Shown one piece after another: positions 52,790 to 61,012 of a stretch of DNA of 64,000 bases. This DNA is from an uncultured Clostridium sp. (lineage in GTDB: Bacteria; Bacillota_I; Bacilli_A; RF39; UBA660). The stretch covers positions 1-64,000 of the forward strand of contig CANEGO010000001.1 of the NCBI GenBank assembly GCA_947427095.1. Direction: 5' to 3'. Both the position numbers and the translations under genes were made by a program. Every line of letters begins with the position of its first letter. The stretch's first letter is position 1. A model generated the notes under the pieces. The model saw only the letters and a program-made list of their open reading frames with translations. It ran no database searches and was not told the DNA's origin.

Positions 52790-53412
52790 TATAACCCCTT
52801 TATATTTTGTATCTCATTTATCAATTCTTTAAAAATTTCGTCATCTTCATATTTTGATTTATGATATTCTATCCAAAAATCACTAGCAGTTTTTACTTTT
52901 TTTTCTATTTCACCTGCTCTATCTCCGTAAAATGGTAAATCTTCTTTAGCTTTTTCGTAACTAAAGGCTCCTTGTAAATCATATACTTTAGCTTGAAAAT
53001 CACATTCTATTTTATCAATGTGATAACAAAAGATAGCTTCTTTTGTTAGTTGAGCATTAAACTCATCTAATAGCTGTTCTATTTCATTTTGTTTAAATAA
53101 TCCATCCGTTACATCTTTAACGCATTTTTTACCTAGTTCTATTTTTTCTTCCTTGGTAATACCAGAGCGTAAAGTTAAATCACCCATTTTTATTTCTTCT
53201 AACTCATGTAGCGCTAACATCTTTAATACTTTATACATATCCAAATCAAGTTTATATTCACTATCTATCGCTATGGCAAGTATTAAACATCCATATATAT
53301 GTTCCGCAACAGATTCCAATCTTTCTTTATTGATGCCTATTTCTATCCATCCAGTTCTTACCTTTTCCTTTAACTTATTAGCAAGGACATAAAAATTTAT
53401 TATGTTTTTCAT
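52789..53412 (-). CDS. HD-domain nucleotidase (YfbR-like)
   Basis: A 207-residue HD phosphohydrolase of the YfbR type, probably dephosphorylating deoxynucleotides. The first metal His is in SVAEHIYGCLILAIAID; the H-D pair appears as HE in ALHELEEIKMGDLTL, and a later Asp is in YHIDKIECDFQAK. An HE in place of HD occurs in related Bacillota proteins, so it is probably functional. It precedes the MazG-like gene in one unit. Confidence 0.82.
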   Translation of the reverse strand: MKNIINFYVLANKLKEKVRTGWIEIGINKERLESVAEHIYGCLILAIAIDSEYKLDLDMYKVLKMLALHELEEIKMGDLTLRSGITKEEKIELGKKCVKDVTDGLFKQNEIEQLLDEFNAQLTKEAIFCYHIDKIECDFQAKVYDLQGAFSYEKAKEDLPFYGDRAGEIEKKVKTASDFWIEYHKSKYEDDEIFKELINEIQNIKGL

Positions 53413-53423
53413 TACATTTTCTC

Positions 53424-55589
53424 CTATAAATTAACCGGATTAAAATCCAATTCTACTTTTATCTTACTGTTTCCTTCGTATATTTTTACGATTTCATTTA
53501 AAGCTTTATATAGCATATCATCTTTTTTATATTTTAGTATGACTTGAAAATTATAATTATTGTTAATTCTTAAAACACTTGCAATCGAAGGTCCTAATAT
53601 ACTTGTTGTACTACTTAAATTATTTTTTAAAAATATACTTACCTTTTTCGCTTCATTAATACCATAATCAAAGTCTTTAGAAGTTATTTTTATTAATGTT
53701 ATAAAACAATATGGTGGATAGTTAAGCTTTTTTCTAACCATCATTTCTCTTGCAAAAAATCCTTTGTATTCATGCTTTGATGCGCAAACAATACTATAAT
53801 GGTCCGGATTAAAAGTTTGTATGACTGCTTCACCCTCTTTATCAGCTCGTCCTGCACGACCTATTACTTGATCTAAAAGACTAAATGTGTTTTCTGCTGA
53901 TCTAAAATTTGGAATGTTTAAAGAAGAGTCTCCATTTATAACACCAACTAATGTTACGTTGGGAAAGTTAAGTCCTTTTGCAATCATTTGGGTTCCAACT
54001 AATATATCATATTTACCATCATTAAAATCGTTTATTAATCTATGATGTGAACCTTTTTTGCTAGTTGTATCAGCATCCATCCTAATTACTCTTGCTAGTG
54101 GAAATTCATCATTTATCTTTTCTTCTAGTTTTTCAGTTCCCGTACCCATATTGTTTACGCTTTTTTCCTTGCAAGAAGGACAAGTATCAGTTTTAGAAGT
54201 TGCATAACCGCAATAATGACACCTCATCATTCCTGATGACTTATGATAAGTTAACGTTATGTCACAGTTAGGGCACTTAAATACAAAACCACATGATTTA
54301 CAAGATAAATAATTAGCATATCCCCTTCTATTTAAAAGCAGCATAACCTGTTCCTTTTTATTTAAATGATCATTTATTTTTTCTTTTAGAATACTAGAAA
54401 AAATTGAATTACCTTTTCTTATTTCATACTTCATATCAACAATAGTAACGTTTGGCAGTGGCCTTTCATTAACTCGATTACTTAATTCTAAATATTCATA
54501 GTATCCCTTTTTAGCCCGTGCATAACTTTCAATGGTTGGTGTTGCACTACCAAGTACCAACGGGCAATTATGTGTTTTAGATCTTTCGGTTGCAATGTCA
54601 ATGGTGTTATACCTAGGATTATTTTCTTGTTTATAACTTTCTGAATGCTCTTCATCGATAATTATTACACCAATGTTTTTAAGAGGAGCAAAAATAGCAC
54701 TGCGAGCACCTATTACAACCTTTACTTCCCCACGGTTTATTCTTCGATATTCGTCATATCTTTCACCATCAGATAAAGCCGAGTGAAGAATTGCTATTTC
54801 ATCATTAAAAACTCCTTTAAACCTTGATGTTATCTGTGGCGTTAAACTTATTTCAGGAACCAAAATAATTGCACTTTTTTCGTTTCTTACCACTTCTTTT
54901 ACCACGTCTATATAAACTTCTGTCTTACCACTTCCGGTCACGCCGTAAAGTAAAATCGTTTTATTTGTATCAAAAGCTTGTTTTATACGACTGCTAACGG
55001 ACGCTTGTTCTTTAGTAAGCATTATATCATTACTATTAATACAAACGTTCACTTTTCGATATATTTCCTTGTTAAATTGGGTTACGATGCTTTTTTCTAT
55101 TAATTTTTTTAACGATGATTTACTCTTTATTAAACTTTTTAGTACTTCTTTATTTTCCTTTAACAAATTTATTATTTCCAATTGACTTTTTATTTTAATA
55201 TCATAATTATTAGAGAAATCATTTAACCTAACATAAGTTAAGTTTTTTACACCATAATTATTTTTAGCATTTGCCTTTAATGCTTTAGGAAGCATCGCTT
55301 GATAACAATTTATTAATGGGCATAAATACTTATTACTCATAAACTTTCCTAAACTTATTAATTCTTCATTTAAAATTGTTTCATCATCAACCACACTTAT
55401 AATATCTTTAACCTCATAAGTATTATCAAAATCAGTATACTCAAGCACAAATGCTTCTACGATTCTTTTGCCAAATGGTACCAACACTCTTTTACCAATC
55501 AAATCAGATCCTAGCTTTAATGGTGCATGGTAAGTAAATGTCATATCGTTACTTTTAACCCTAGTTTCAATCAAAACGTTTACGTACAT
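53424..55589 (-). CDS. priA: Primosomal protein N' (PriA)
   Basis: A 721-residue 3'-5' helicase that restarts stalled forks. The N-terminal DNA-binding domain is seen in LKLGSDLIGKRVLVPFGKRI. The helicase has Walker A ILLYGVTGSGKTEVYID and Walker B GVIIIDEEHSESYKQ. Zinc clusters CKSCGFVFKCPNCD, CHYCGYAT and CPSC bind two zinc ions. GTQMIAKGLNFPNVTLVGVI and DQVIGRAGRADKEGEA are motifs V and VI. The length is slightly below Bacillus PriA (about 800). Confidence 0.97.
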   Translation of the reverse strand: MYVNVLIETRVKSNDMTFTYHAPLKLGSDLIGKRVLVPFGKRIVEAFVLEYTDFDNTYEVKDIISVVDDETILNEELISLGKFMSNKYLCPLINCYQAMLPKALKANAKNNYGVKNLTYVRLNDFSNNYDIKIKSQLEIINLLKENKEVLKSLIKSKSSLKKLIEKSIVTQFNKEIYRKVNVCINSNDIMLTKEQASVSSRIKQAFDTNKTILLYGVTGSGKTEVYIDVVKEVVRNEKSAIILVPEISLTPQITSRFKGVFNDEIAILHSALSDGERYDEYRRINRGEVKVVIGARSAIFAPLKNIGVIIIDEEHSESYKQENNPRYNTIDIATERSKTHNCPLVLGSATPTIESYARAKKGYYEYLELSNRVNERPLPNVTIVDMKYEIRKGNSIFSSILKEKINDHLNKKEQVMLLLNRRGYANYLSCKSCGFVFKCPNCDITLTYHKSSGMMRCHYCGYATSKTDTCPSCKEKSVNNMGTGTEKLEEKINDEFPLARVIRMDADTTSKKGSHHRLINDFNDGKYDILVGTQMIAKGLNFPNVTLVGVINGDSSLNIPNFRSAENTFSLLDQVIGRAGRADKEGEAVIQTFNPDHYSIVCASKHEYKGFFAREMMVRKKLNYPPYCFITLIKITSKDFDYGINEAKKVSIFLKNNLSSTTSILGPSIASVLRINNNYNFQVILKYKKDDMLYKALNEIVKIYEGNSKIKVELDFNPVNL

Positions 55590-55649
55590 ATTACCACCAC
55601 CTAAACGTATTATATCACATAAAATAAAAAAGAACCTATTTAAGATTCT

Positions 55650-56381
55650 TTATTTTGAAGGGGCTTGGGAAAATGTGAACTGTACTTTTAAAGTGTCCTT
55701 ATAATATGTTTTGTTGTTTCCGTTATCAAGTCCTTGTCCACTATCAGTTTCTTCTCTCCATTCTGCGCTAAAACGCATATACATACTTTCACCAGGCTGA
55801 AGAATAATTAAAGCATTTTCAGTATCTATGTATTTAGAAATTTCATCCGAAGATTTAAGATTAACCGAAATATTACCATTCGCATCCTCAAATCCTAAAA
55901 GTTCAAAATCCATAATACTATTATAATCAAGATTGTTTGTGCAATTAGAAAAGGTATCATCCTCAAAATTTCCTTCGCATCTTTCAATTGACCACTGAAT
56001 ACTTCCTTCTTCCGATTCCATACCAGGGTTAAATGATGCTGGTATAGAACCACTATTCGTTAATTTTACCGTATAATTTCTTGCTGCCAAAGGCTGGGTT
56101 AACTCCGCATTAAATGTCACTTCATTTCCATTAACCGTACAACTATCATTCTTGTAATGGTTGTCTTTTGTAATGGATGGACTTCCACTAAAAAAATAAT
56201 TATAACCTTCCATTGGAAAATCTTTTTGTATTCCAGGGGTACATGTCGTTGTTATATTAAAATCACCCTTAGCTGTTGCAGTACCATTTATTGTTAATGC
56301 CTCTGAAAATAATGCATAACCTACCATCATTGTTACCACAAGTGTTAATACTGCTATTATTACTTTTTTTTGCTTGTTCAT
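55650..56381 (-). CDS. Secreted SipW/TasA-type surface protein with G-tract promoter
   Basis: A 243-residue exported protein. The signal region (VIIAVLTLVVTMMVGYALFS-EALTINGTATA) resembles the SipW-dependent signal class of TasA/camelysin. The mature part is beta-rich with paired cysteines (CTPG, CTVNG, RCEGN, NCTN) and ends FTFSQAPSK. It may form fibres or coat the surface, by analogy. AAAGGAGAAG precedes the ATG. Its promoter has a ten-G tract in the spacer (56422-56451). A hairpin AAAGAATC/GGTTCTTT with a T-run overlaps the stop as terminator. Confidence 0.75.
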   Translation of the reverse strand: MNKQKKVIIAVLTLVVTMMVGYALFSEALTINGTATAKGDFNITTTCTPGIQKDFPMEGYNYFFSGSPSITKDNHYKNDSCTVNGNEVTFNAELTQPLAARNYTVKLTNSGSIPASFNPGMESEEGSIQWSIERCEGNFEDDTFSNCTNNLDYNSIMDFELLGFEDANGNISVNLKSSDEISKYIDTENALIILQPGESMYMRFSAEWREETDSGQGLDNGNNKTYYKDTLKVQFTFSQAPSK

Positions 56382-56421
56382 ATCTTTTACTTCTCCTTTA
56401 TTTTCTTTATTTTACATGTTT

Positions 56422-56451
56422 ATAATAACATACTACCCCCCCCCCGGTCAA
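56422..56451 (-). promoter_or_regulatory. Promoter with a G10 tract in its spacer
   Basis: On the minus strand -35 TTGACC (56446-56451) is followed directly by ten G (56436-56445), TAGTATGT and -10 TATTAT (56422-56427). The spacer is 18 bases. Loss or gain of one G would give 17 or 19. The start of transcription would lie about 34 bases before the ATG. Confidence 0.75.
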
Positions 56452-56594
56452 TTTTTTTAAAACGCTTGTGTAAAAGAAAAAAGCAGGGTAAATTTATTTA
56501 TTTAACAATTTTTTACGTGTTTTCTTTTCAACATAATAACATTGTTTTATCATTTTTACATATTTTTTATGAAACATTAGCTTTAAAGCTAACA

Positions 56595-56635
56595 CAAAAA
56601 AAGAAGATTTTTAAAAGTCTTCTTTTTTTCTTTAT
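56595..56635. terminator. Bidirectional terminator after the cysteine-rich gene
   Basis: AAGAAGA-tttttaaaag-TCTTCTT gives a 7-bp stem extended by A/T pairs, with runs of T on the plus and A on the minus flank. It ends the 56639 gene just before the G-tract promoter region. Confidence 0.65.
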
Positions 56636-56638
56636 TAG

Positions 56639-58477
56639 TTATTTTACCTCTCTTTTATTTCCAGTATAAGTCCATCCATTAATACTAGTTTGAGTAGACC
56701 ATTTATATTTTTGTTCACATGAAGTTTTATATATAGCTTCCGCGTTTTTAGTGCTACTTGTATTTACGGTTTTAACACAACTAGTACCATTTAAGATATA
56801 ACCACTATCACATGAGTAAGTTACCTTTTGGTTAGTAATCGTTTTAGTACATTTTTTACCATTTAATGTATATCCAGGATAATCCGCGCAAGAATAAGTA
56901 GTGTTTGAGTTAGTTTTAATACAATATAACTTGTCGCTAGTTTGAACAGTACCCTCTGGACAAGTACATACTTTAACCTTAGATTTAACCGTACACTTAG
57001 TACCATTTAAAGTATATGTTTTATTTGAAGTATTAGGCGGGCAAGAATACGTCGTAGTAGAACATTTTCCTCCACCAATTGAATTTGTTCCAGCAGGACA
57101 ACCATAAATATTTTTAGTACAATATCTTTCATCAGATGTTTTATTAGTTCCAGACGGACAAGAATATGTTACTCCAAGTGTTTTCGTACAAGTTTTTTTA
57201 GCTTCATCTAGTTTATAATCAGAACCATATTTAGAACAACTATAAGTAGTTTCTTGTTTTGTACAACTACTTCCTGCATCAGTATAGCCAGAAGGGCACT
57301 TAGTTGTTACAGTAGTTGCTTTTCTACATTTATCAGTTCCATATTTTTCATAACCTGGAAAAGCATCACACGAATAACTATATTCCGTAGCATCTTTTCT
57401 ATAACGGTAATATTTATAAATTTTTACAGTTGTAAAACAAGTATCACAAGTAAGTTCCTCCCACCAATCAACTAAAACTAGCTTTTCGTTATCATTTGTA
57501 AATGCTAAGTTACTTTGATCAGAAGTAAGTGTTGATACATAAGTCCATTTATAGCCAGAGGCAACTTTAGTTGCGTTTATAACATCGTAATTTTGAACTT
57601 TTATATAATCTGCCGTAACTGTTTTAACAGTACCAACAGCACCTTTTATATCATAAGTATATTTTTTATCAGCAGTAACTGTTTGAGTACCTTTAAATAC
57701 TTCATCAGTAACAGAACTTGATGGTGTAGCGTCAATGGTTGAGGTTAAAGTAGTTACTTTGCAACTTGCAGGCTCTTTTTTATCAGTTGTAGAAACTATT
57801 GGTTTCGCATCCTTAGTATCAGTTTCTGTTACGTTAGTAACGTTTTTATAAGCTTCTTTTGTAATCGTTTCAGAACCATTCTTAATACATTTATTACCAA
57901 CTAAATAATAGCCCGATGGACACACGTATTTATCAAATTTATCAGTACATACATTTTTAACAAACTGATATTCGTACAACTTACCACCATTTTTAGTGGT
58001 GGTTATCTTACCCTTAGTAGTAGTTTTATCAACCTTAGTGGTTGTTTCTAGCATCTTACACTCATTACTACAAATATCATAACATCCATAATGTTCAATT
58101 ATGTAATCTTTTTTATCAGTACAAGATAATTGCACCTTTATTATGTATTCGTTTTCTAACTTAGTTATTTGGACATAAGATGTATCTGCATCACAATAAT
58201 TACCATTTGAATCCATTAAAGGTAAAATAAGATGTTTATCAATCATTTCCTTTAATGTCATTTTTTTAGACGTATTAAAATCGCTTGGTAATCTTTCAAT
58301 TGTATAATAAGACTTTGCAGCGTCTTTCATCCTATCTAAATTATCTGCGAAAATCTGGTTATTTAATGGTTTTAAATCAGGCATTGGAAATAACCAAATT
58401 AATAAAAAGATAAAAATTATAATTAGTATTAGTCTAATTAGTAAATCTTTTACGGTCAAACCTCTTTTTTCTTCCAT
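56639..58477 (-). CDS. Large membrane-anchored cysteine-rich repeat protein
   Basis: A 612-residue surface protein. One N-terminal membrane helix (LLIRLILIIIFIFLLIWLFP) is followed by a pilin-like segment (NLDRMKDAAKSYYTIERLPS), a Thr/Lys-rich linker (KVDKTTTKGKITTTKNGG) and, from residue about 390, at least eight small cysteine-rich units of the form CPSGYTDAGSSCTK, CPAGTNSIGGGKC and CSKYGSDYKLDEAKKTC. Disulfide-stabilised rods or binding modules are likely. Function unknown. The ATG after GGGGG is chosen. It lies next to the phase-variable candidate gene. Confidence 0.7.
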   Translation of the reverse strand: MEEKRGLTVKDLLIRLILIIIFIFLLIWLFPMPDLKPLNNQIFADNLDRMKDAAKSYYTIERLPSDFNTSKKMTLKEMIDKHLILPLMDSNGNYCDADTSYVQITKLENEYIIKVQLSCTDKKDYIIEHYGCYDICSNECKMLETTTKVDKTTTKGKITTTKNGGKLYEYQFVKNVCTDKFDKYVCPSGYYLVGNKCIKNGSETITKEAYKNVTNVTETDTKDAKPIVSTTDKKEPASCKVTTLTSTIDATPSSSVTDEVFKGTQTVTADKKYTYDIKGAVGTVKTVTADYIKVQNYDVINATKVASGYKWTYVSTLTSDQSNLAFTNDNEKLVLVDWWEELTCDTCFTTVKIYKYYRYRKDATEYSYSCDAFPGYEKYGTDKCRKATTVTTKCPSGYTDAGSSCTKQETTYSCSKYGSDYKLDEAKKTCTKTLGVTYSCPSGTNKTSDERYCTKNIYGCPAGTNSIGGGKCSTTTYSCPPNTSNKTYTLNGTKCTVKSKVKVCTCPEGTVQTSDKLYCIKTNSNTTYSCADYPGYTLNGKKCTKTITNQKVTYSCDSGYILNGTSCVKTVNTSSTKNAEAIYKTSCEQKYKWSTQTSINGWTYTGNKREVK

Positions 58478-58665
58478 CAAAATTCCCCCTTTGTTTGAAT
58501 GGCTGTTATAATAGCACAAACAGGTAAAAATGTCAACATTTTATGTAATTCATAATTACAAGAACGAAACACGTCAATGTTTTGTAAATTAAAATTTCTA
58601 TTACTTACCTCATCATGCATTAAAACATTATAAGTCTTTATTTTAAATCATTACAAATTTTGGTA

Positions 58666-58935
58666 TTATTTTTTTAAATAAACAACGGTACAACCGGGAT
58701 TATAAGGATTCAAATGGAAGCTTTCAACTATTTTACTAACCCGTAAAACCTCTTGAACCTCATTTTTCAAAGCTCCCGTCCCAACACCATGAATAATTAA
58801 TACCCGGTTATTTTTTAAAACGTAATTATCATGAATAAACTCTTTTATTAACACTCTTGCAGAAGATCTTATTTCACCATGTAAATCTAAGCTTGGCAAG
58901 TTATTAACAAAAACATCATCAAAAAAGCTTCTCAT
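58666..58935 (-). CDS. Stand-alone Smr domain protein
   Basis: An 89-residue Smr domain: LPSLDLHGEIRSSARVLIKE and LIIHGVGTGALKNEVQEVLR carry the LDLHG and HGxGxG motifs, and PYNPGCTVVYL the terminal strand. Smr domains cut branched DNA or RNA. Here it is alone, not joined to MutS2. It lies one base after folD and ends the addA-glyA-folD-smr group. Confidence 0.85.
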   Translation of the reverse strand: MRSFFDDVFVNNLPSLDLHGEIRSSARVLIKEFIHDNYVLKNNRVLIIHGVGTGALKNEVQEVLRVSKIVESFHLNPYNPGCTVVYLKK

Positions 58936-58936
58936 G

Positions 58937-59770
58937 TTAGTTTTGAATCTTGTATGCCTTTACTACATTTTTAAGCAAGCAAGAAACCGTCATTGGTCCT
59001 ACTCCACCAGGAACCGGAGTAATTAAAGAAGCTTTCTTACTAACTTCCTCAAAATCAACGTCTCCACATAATAAATTACCTTCTTTATTTATCCCGACGT
59101 CTATTACCACTGCACCTTCTTTTACCATATCCTTAGTAATTAGGTTTGGATGGCCAGCAGCAACTATTAATACGTCAGCTTTAGTAGTATAATTTTTAAT
59201 ATCTAAACTTTTAGAGTGGCAAACACTTAAAGTAGCATCTTCCTTTAATAAAAGTTGCATAAGTGGTTTACCTACCAAGTTACTTCTTCCAACTAAACAA
59301 ACATTTTTTGTTGCAAGATCAACTTTATATGCTTTTAAAAGTTCCATTACCCCAAGCGGTGTACATGGTACTAAACAATCATTTTCTAAAACTAAATTTC
59401 CAACGTTTTGGTAGGTTAATCCATCAACGTCTTTTATCGGATTGATTTCATTTATTATTTTACCCTCATCAAAACCATCAGGTAGTGGAAGTTGAACTAA
59501 TATACCGTTTACACTAATGTCATTATTAAGTCTTTTTATTTCATTTATAACTAAATCTTCAGAAATCGTATCATTAAATTTTATATGTTCAAACCTTATT
59601 CCTACGTCTTCGCATGCCTTTTTCTTATTTTTTATATAAACCTGGCTTGCTTTATTGTCCCCTATTTGAATAACCGCAAGACAAGGCATTATTTTTTCTT
59701 CCGAAATTAACTTTTTAACCTGCTTTCTTATATCAAAACTTACTTTTGTTCCATCAATTATATCTTTCAT
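58937..59770 (-). CDS. folD: Methylenetetrahydrofolate dehydrogenase/cyclohydrolase
   Basis: A 277-residue bifunctional FolD that converts 5,10-methylene-THF to 10-formyl-THF with [19 protein letters not shown] carries the catalytic Lys, and [47 protein letters not shown] and [16 protein letters not shown] are diagnostic. It overlaps glyA by 17 bases; the two enzymes handle consecutive one-carbon steps. Confidence 0.97.
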   Translation of the reverse strand: MKDIIDGTKVSFDIRKQVKKLISEEKIMPCLAVIQIGDNKASQVYIKNKKKACEDVGIRFEHIKFNDTISEDLVINEIKRLNNDISVNGILVQLPLPDGFDEGKIINEINPIKDVDGLTYQNVGNLVLENDCLVPCTPLGVMELLKAYKVDLATKNVCLVGRSNLVGKPLMQLLLKEDATLSVCHSKSLDIKNYTTKADVLIVAAGHPNLITKDMVKEGAVVIDVGINKEGNLLCGDVDFEEVSKKASLITPVPGGVGPMTVSCLLKNVVKAYKIQN

Positions 59771-61001
59771 AATTCACCTTCTCGTATATAGGATTTTTAT
59801 CACACAATGCCTTAACCCTTAACATTAAATCTCTTTTTATTCTTTCATCTTCTCCATTATGAAGACAAGTAGAAATTATTTTACCAACTTCAACAAAATC
59901 TTTTTCCTTAAATCCACGACTTGTCATTGCAGCACTGCCAAGCCTTATTCCACTTGTTATAAAGGGAGTTGTAGAATCATAAGGAATCATATTTTTATTA
60001 CAGGTTATCCCAACTTCTTCAAGCATTTTTTCAGCTTCTTTTCCAGTCATGTTAACCGATTTTTTAACATCGATTAAAATCAAATGATTATCCGTTCCGT
60101 TGGTTATCACTTTAAAACCTTCTAGTTTTAAAACGTCACTTAAAACTTTTGCGTTTTTAATAACCTGTTTTTGATAATTAATAAAATCAAGGGACATAGC
60201 CTCTGCAAAACAGACAGCCTTAGCTGCAATAACATGCTCTAAAGGTCCTCCTTGAATACCAGGAAAAACAGTTTTATCAATTTTTTTAGATAACTCCTCA
60301 TTGTTAGTTAAAATAATTCCTCCCCTAGGTCCCCTTAATGTTTTATGGGTAGTTGAAGTTACAACGTCCGCAAACTTGCATGGATTTTGATGAAGACCCG
60401 CTGCAACAAGTCCAGCAATATGGGCCATATCAACCATAAGATAAGCTCCACACTCATTAGCTATATCTTTAAACTCGGCAAAATCAATTTTTCTTGAGTA
60501 AGAAGATGCTCCCGCAACAATAAGTTTTGGTTTTTCCTTTAAAGCTATTTTCCTTACCATATCATAATTAATTTGCCCTGTTTCCTTATCAACGTCATAA
60601 GATATAAAATTATAGTCCATACCACTAAAAGATAAATCACTACCATGGGTTAAATGCCCACCAGAATTAAGGTTCATTCCAAGAACTTTATCGCCCCTTT
60701 TTAAAAGCGTTCTATATACAGCCATATTCGCTGATGAACCCGAATGAGGTTGTACGTTTGCATACTTTACTCCAAATAACTTCTTTGCGTTATTAATGGC
60801 GATTTTTTCTATTTCATCTATGAATTCACAACCACCATAATATCTTTTTTCTGGGTATCCTTCTGCATATTTATTAGTAAGAACACTTCCTTGTGCCTTA
60901 AGTACGTTTTCGCTAACAAAATTTTCCGAAGCAATTAACTCTATTGTATTTTGCTGTCTTTTTTTCTCTTGGTTTATTATTTTAAATATTTCATCAATCA
61001 T
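59754..61001 (-). CDS. glyA: Serine hydroxymethyltransferase
   Basis: A 415-residue PLP enzyme that makes glycine and methylene-THF from serine. [68 protein letters not shown] and the PLP lysine in [19 protein letters not shown] are all present. It starts 11 bases after addA. Confidence 0.97.
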   Translation of the reverse strand: MIDEIFKIINQEKKRQQNTIELIASENFVSENVLKAQGSVLTNKYAEGYPEKRYYGGCEFIDEIEKIAINNAKKLFGVKYANVQPHSGSSANMAVYRTLLKRGDKVLGMNLNSGGHLTHGSDLSFSGMDYNFISYDVDKETGQINYDMVRKIALKEKPKLIVAGASSYSRKIDFAEFKDIANECGAYLMVDMAHIAGLVAAGLHQNPCKFADVVTSTTHKTLRGPRGGIILTNNEELSKKIDKTVFPGIQGGPLEHVIAAKAVCFAEAMSLDFINYQKQVIKNAKVLSDVLKLEGFKVITNGTDNHLILIDVKKSVNMTGKEAEKMLEEVGITCNKNMIPYDSTTPFITSGIRLGSAAMTSRGFKEKDFVEVGKIISTCLHNGEDERIKRDLMLRVKALCDKNPIYEKVNYERYN

Positions 61002-61012
61002 AACTTAGCCTC

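Noticed and set aside
52789-53412. Inactive HD enzyme because of HE instead of HD
   Set aside because: The same HELEE form occurs in related proteins and other metal residues are present, so loss of activity is not supported.
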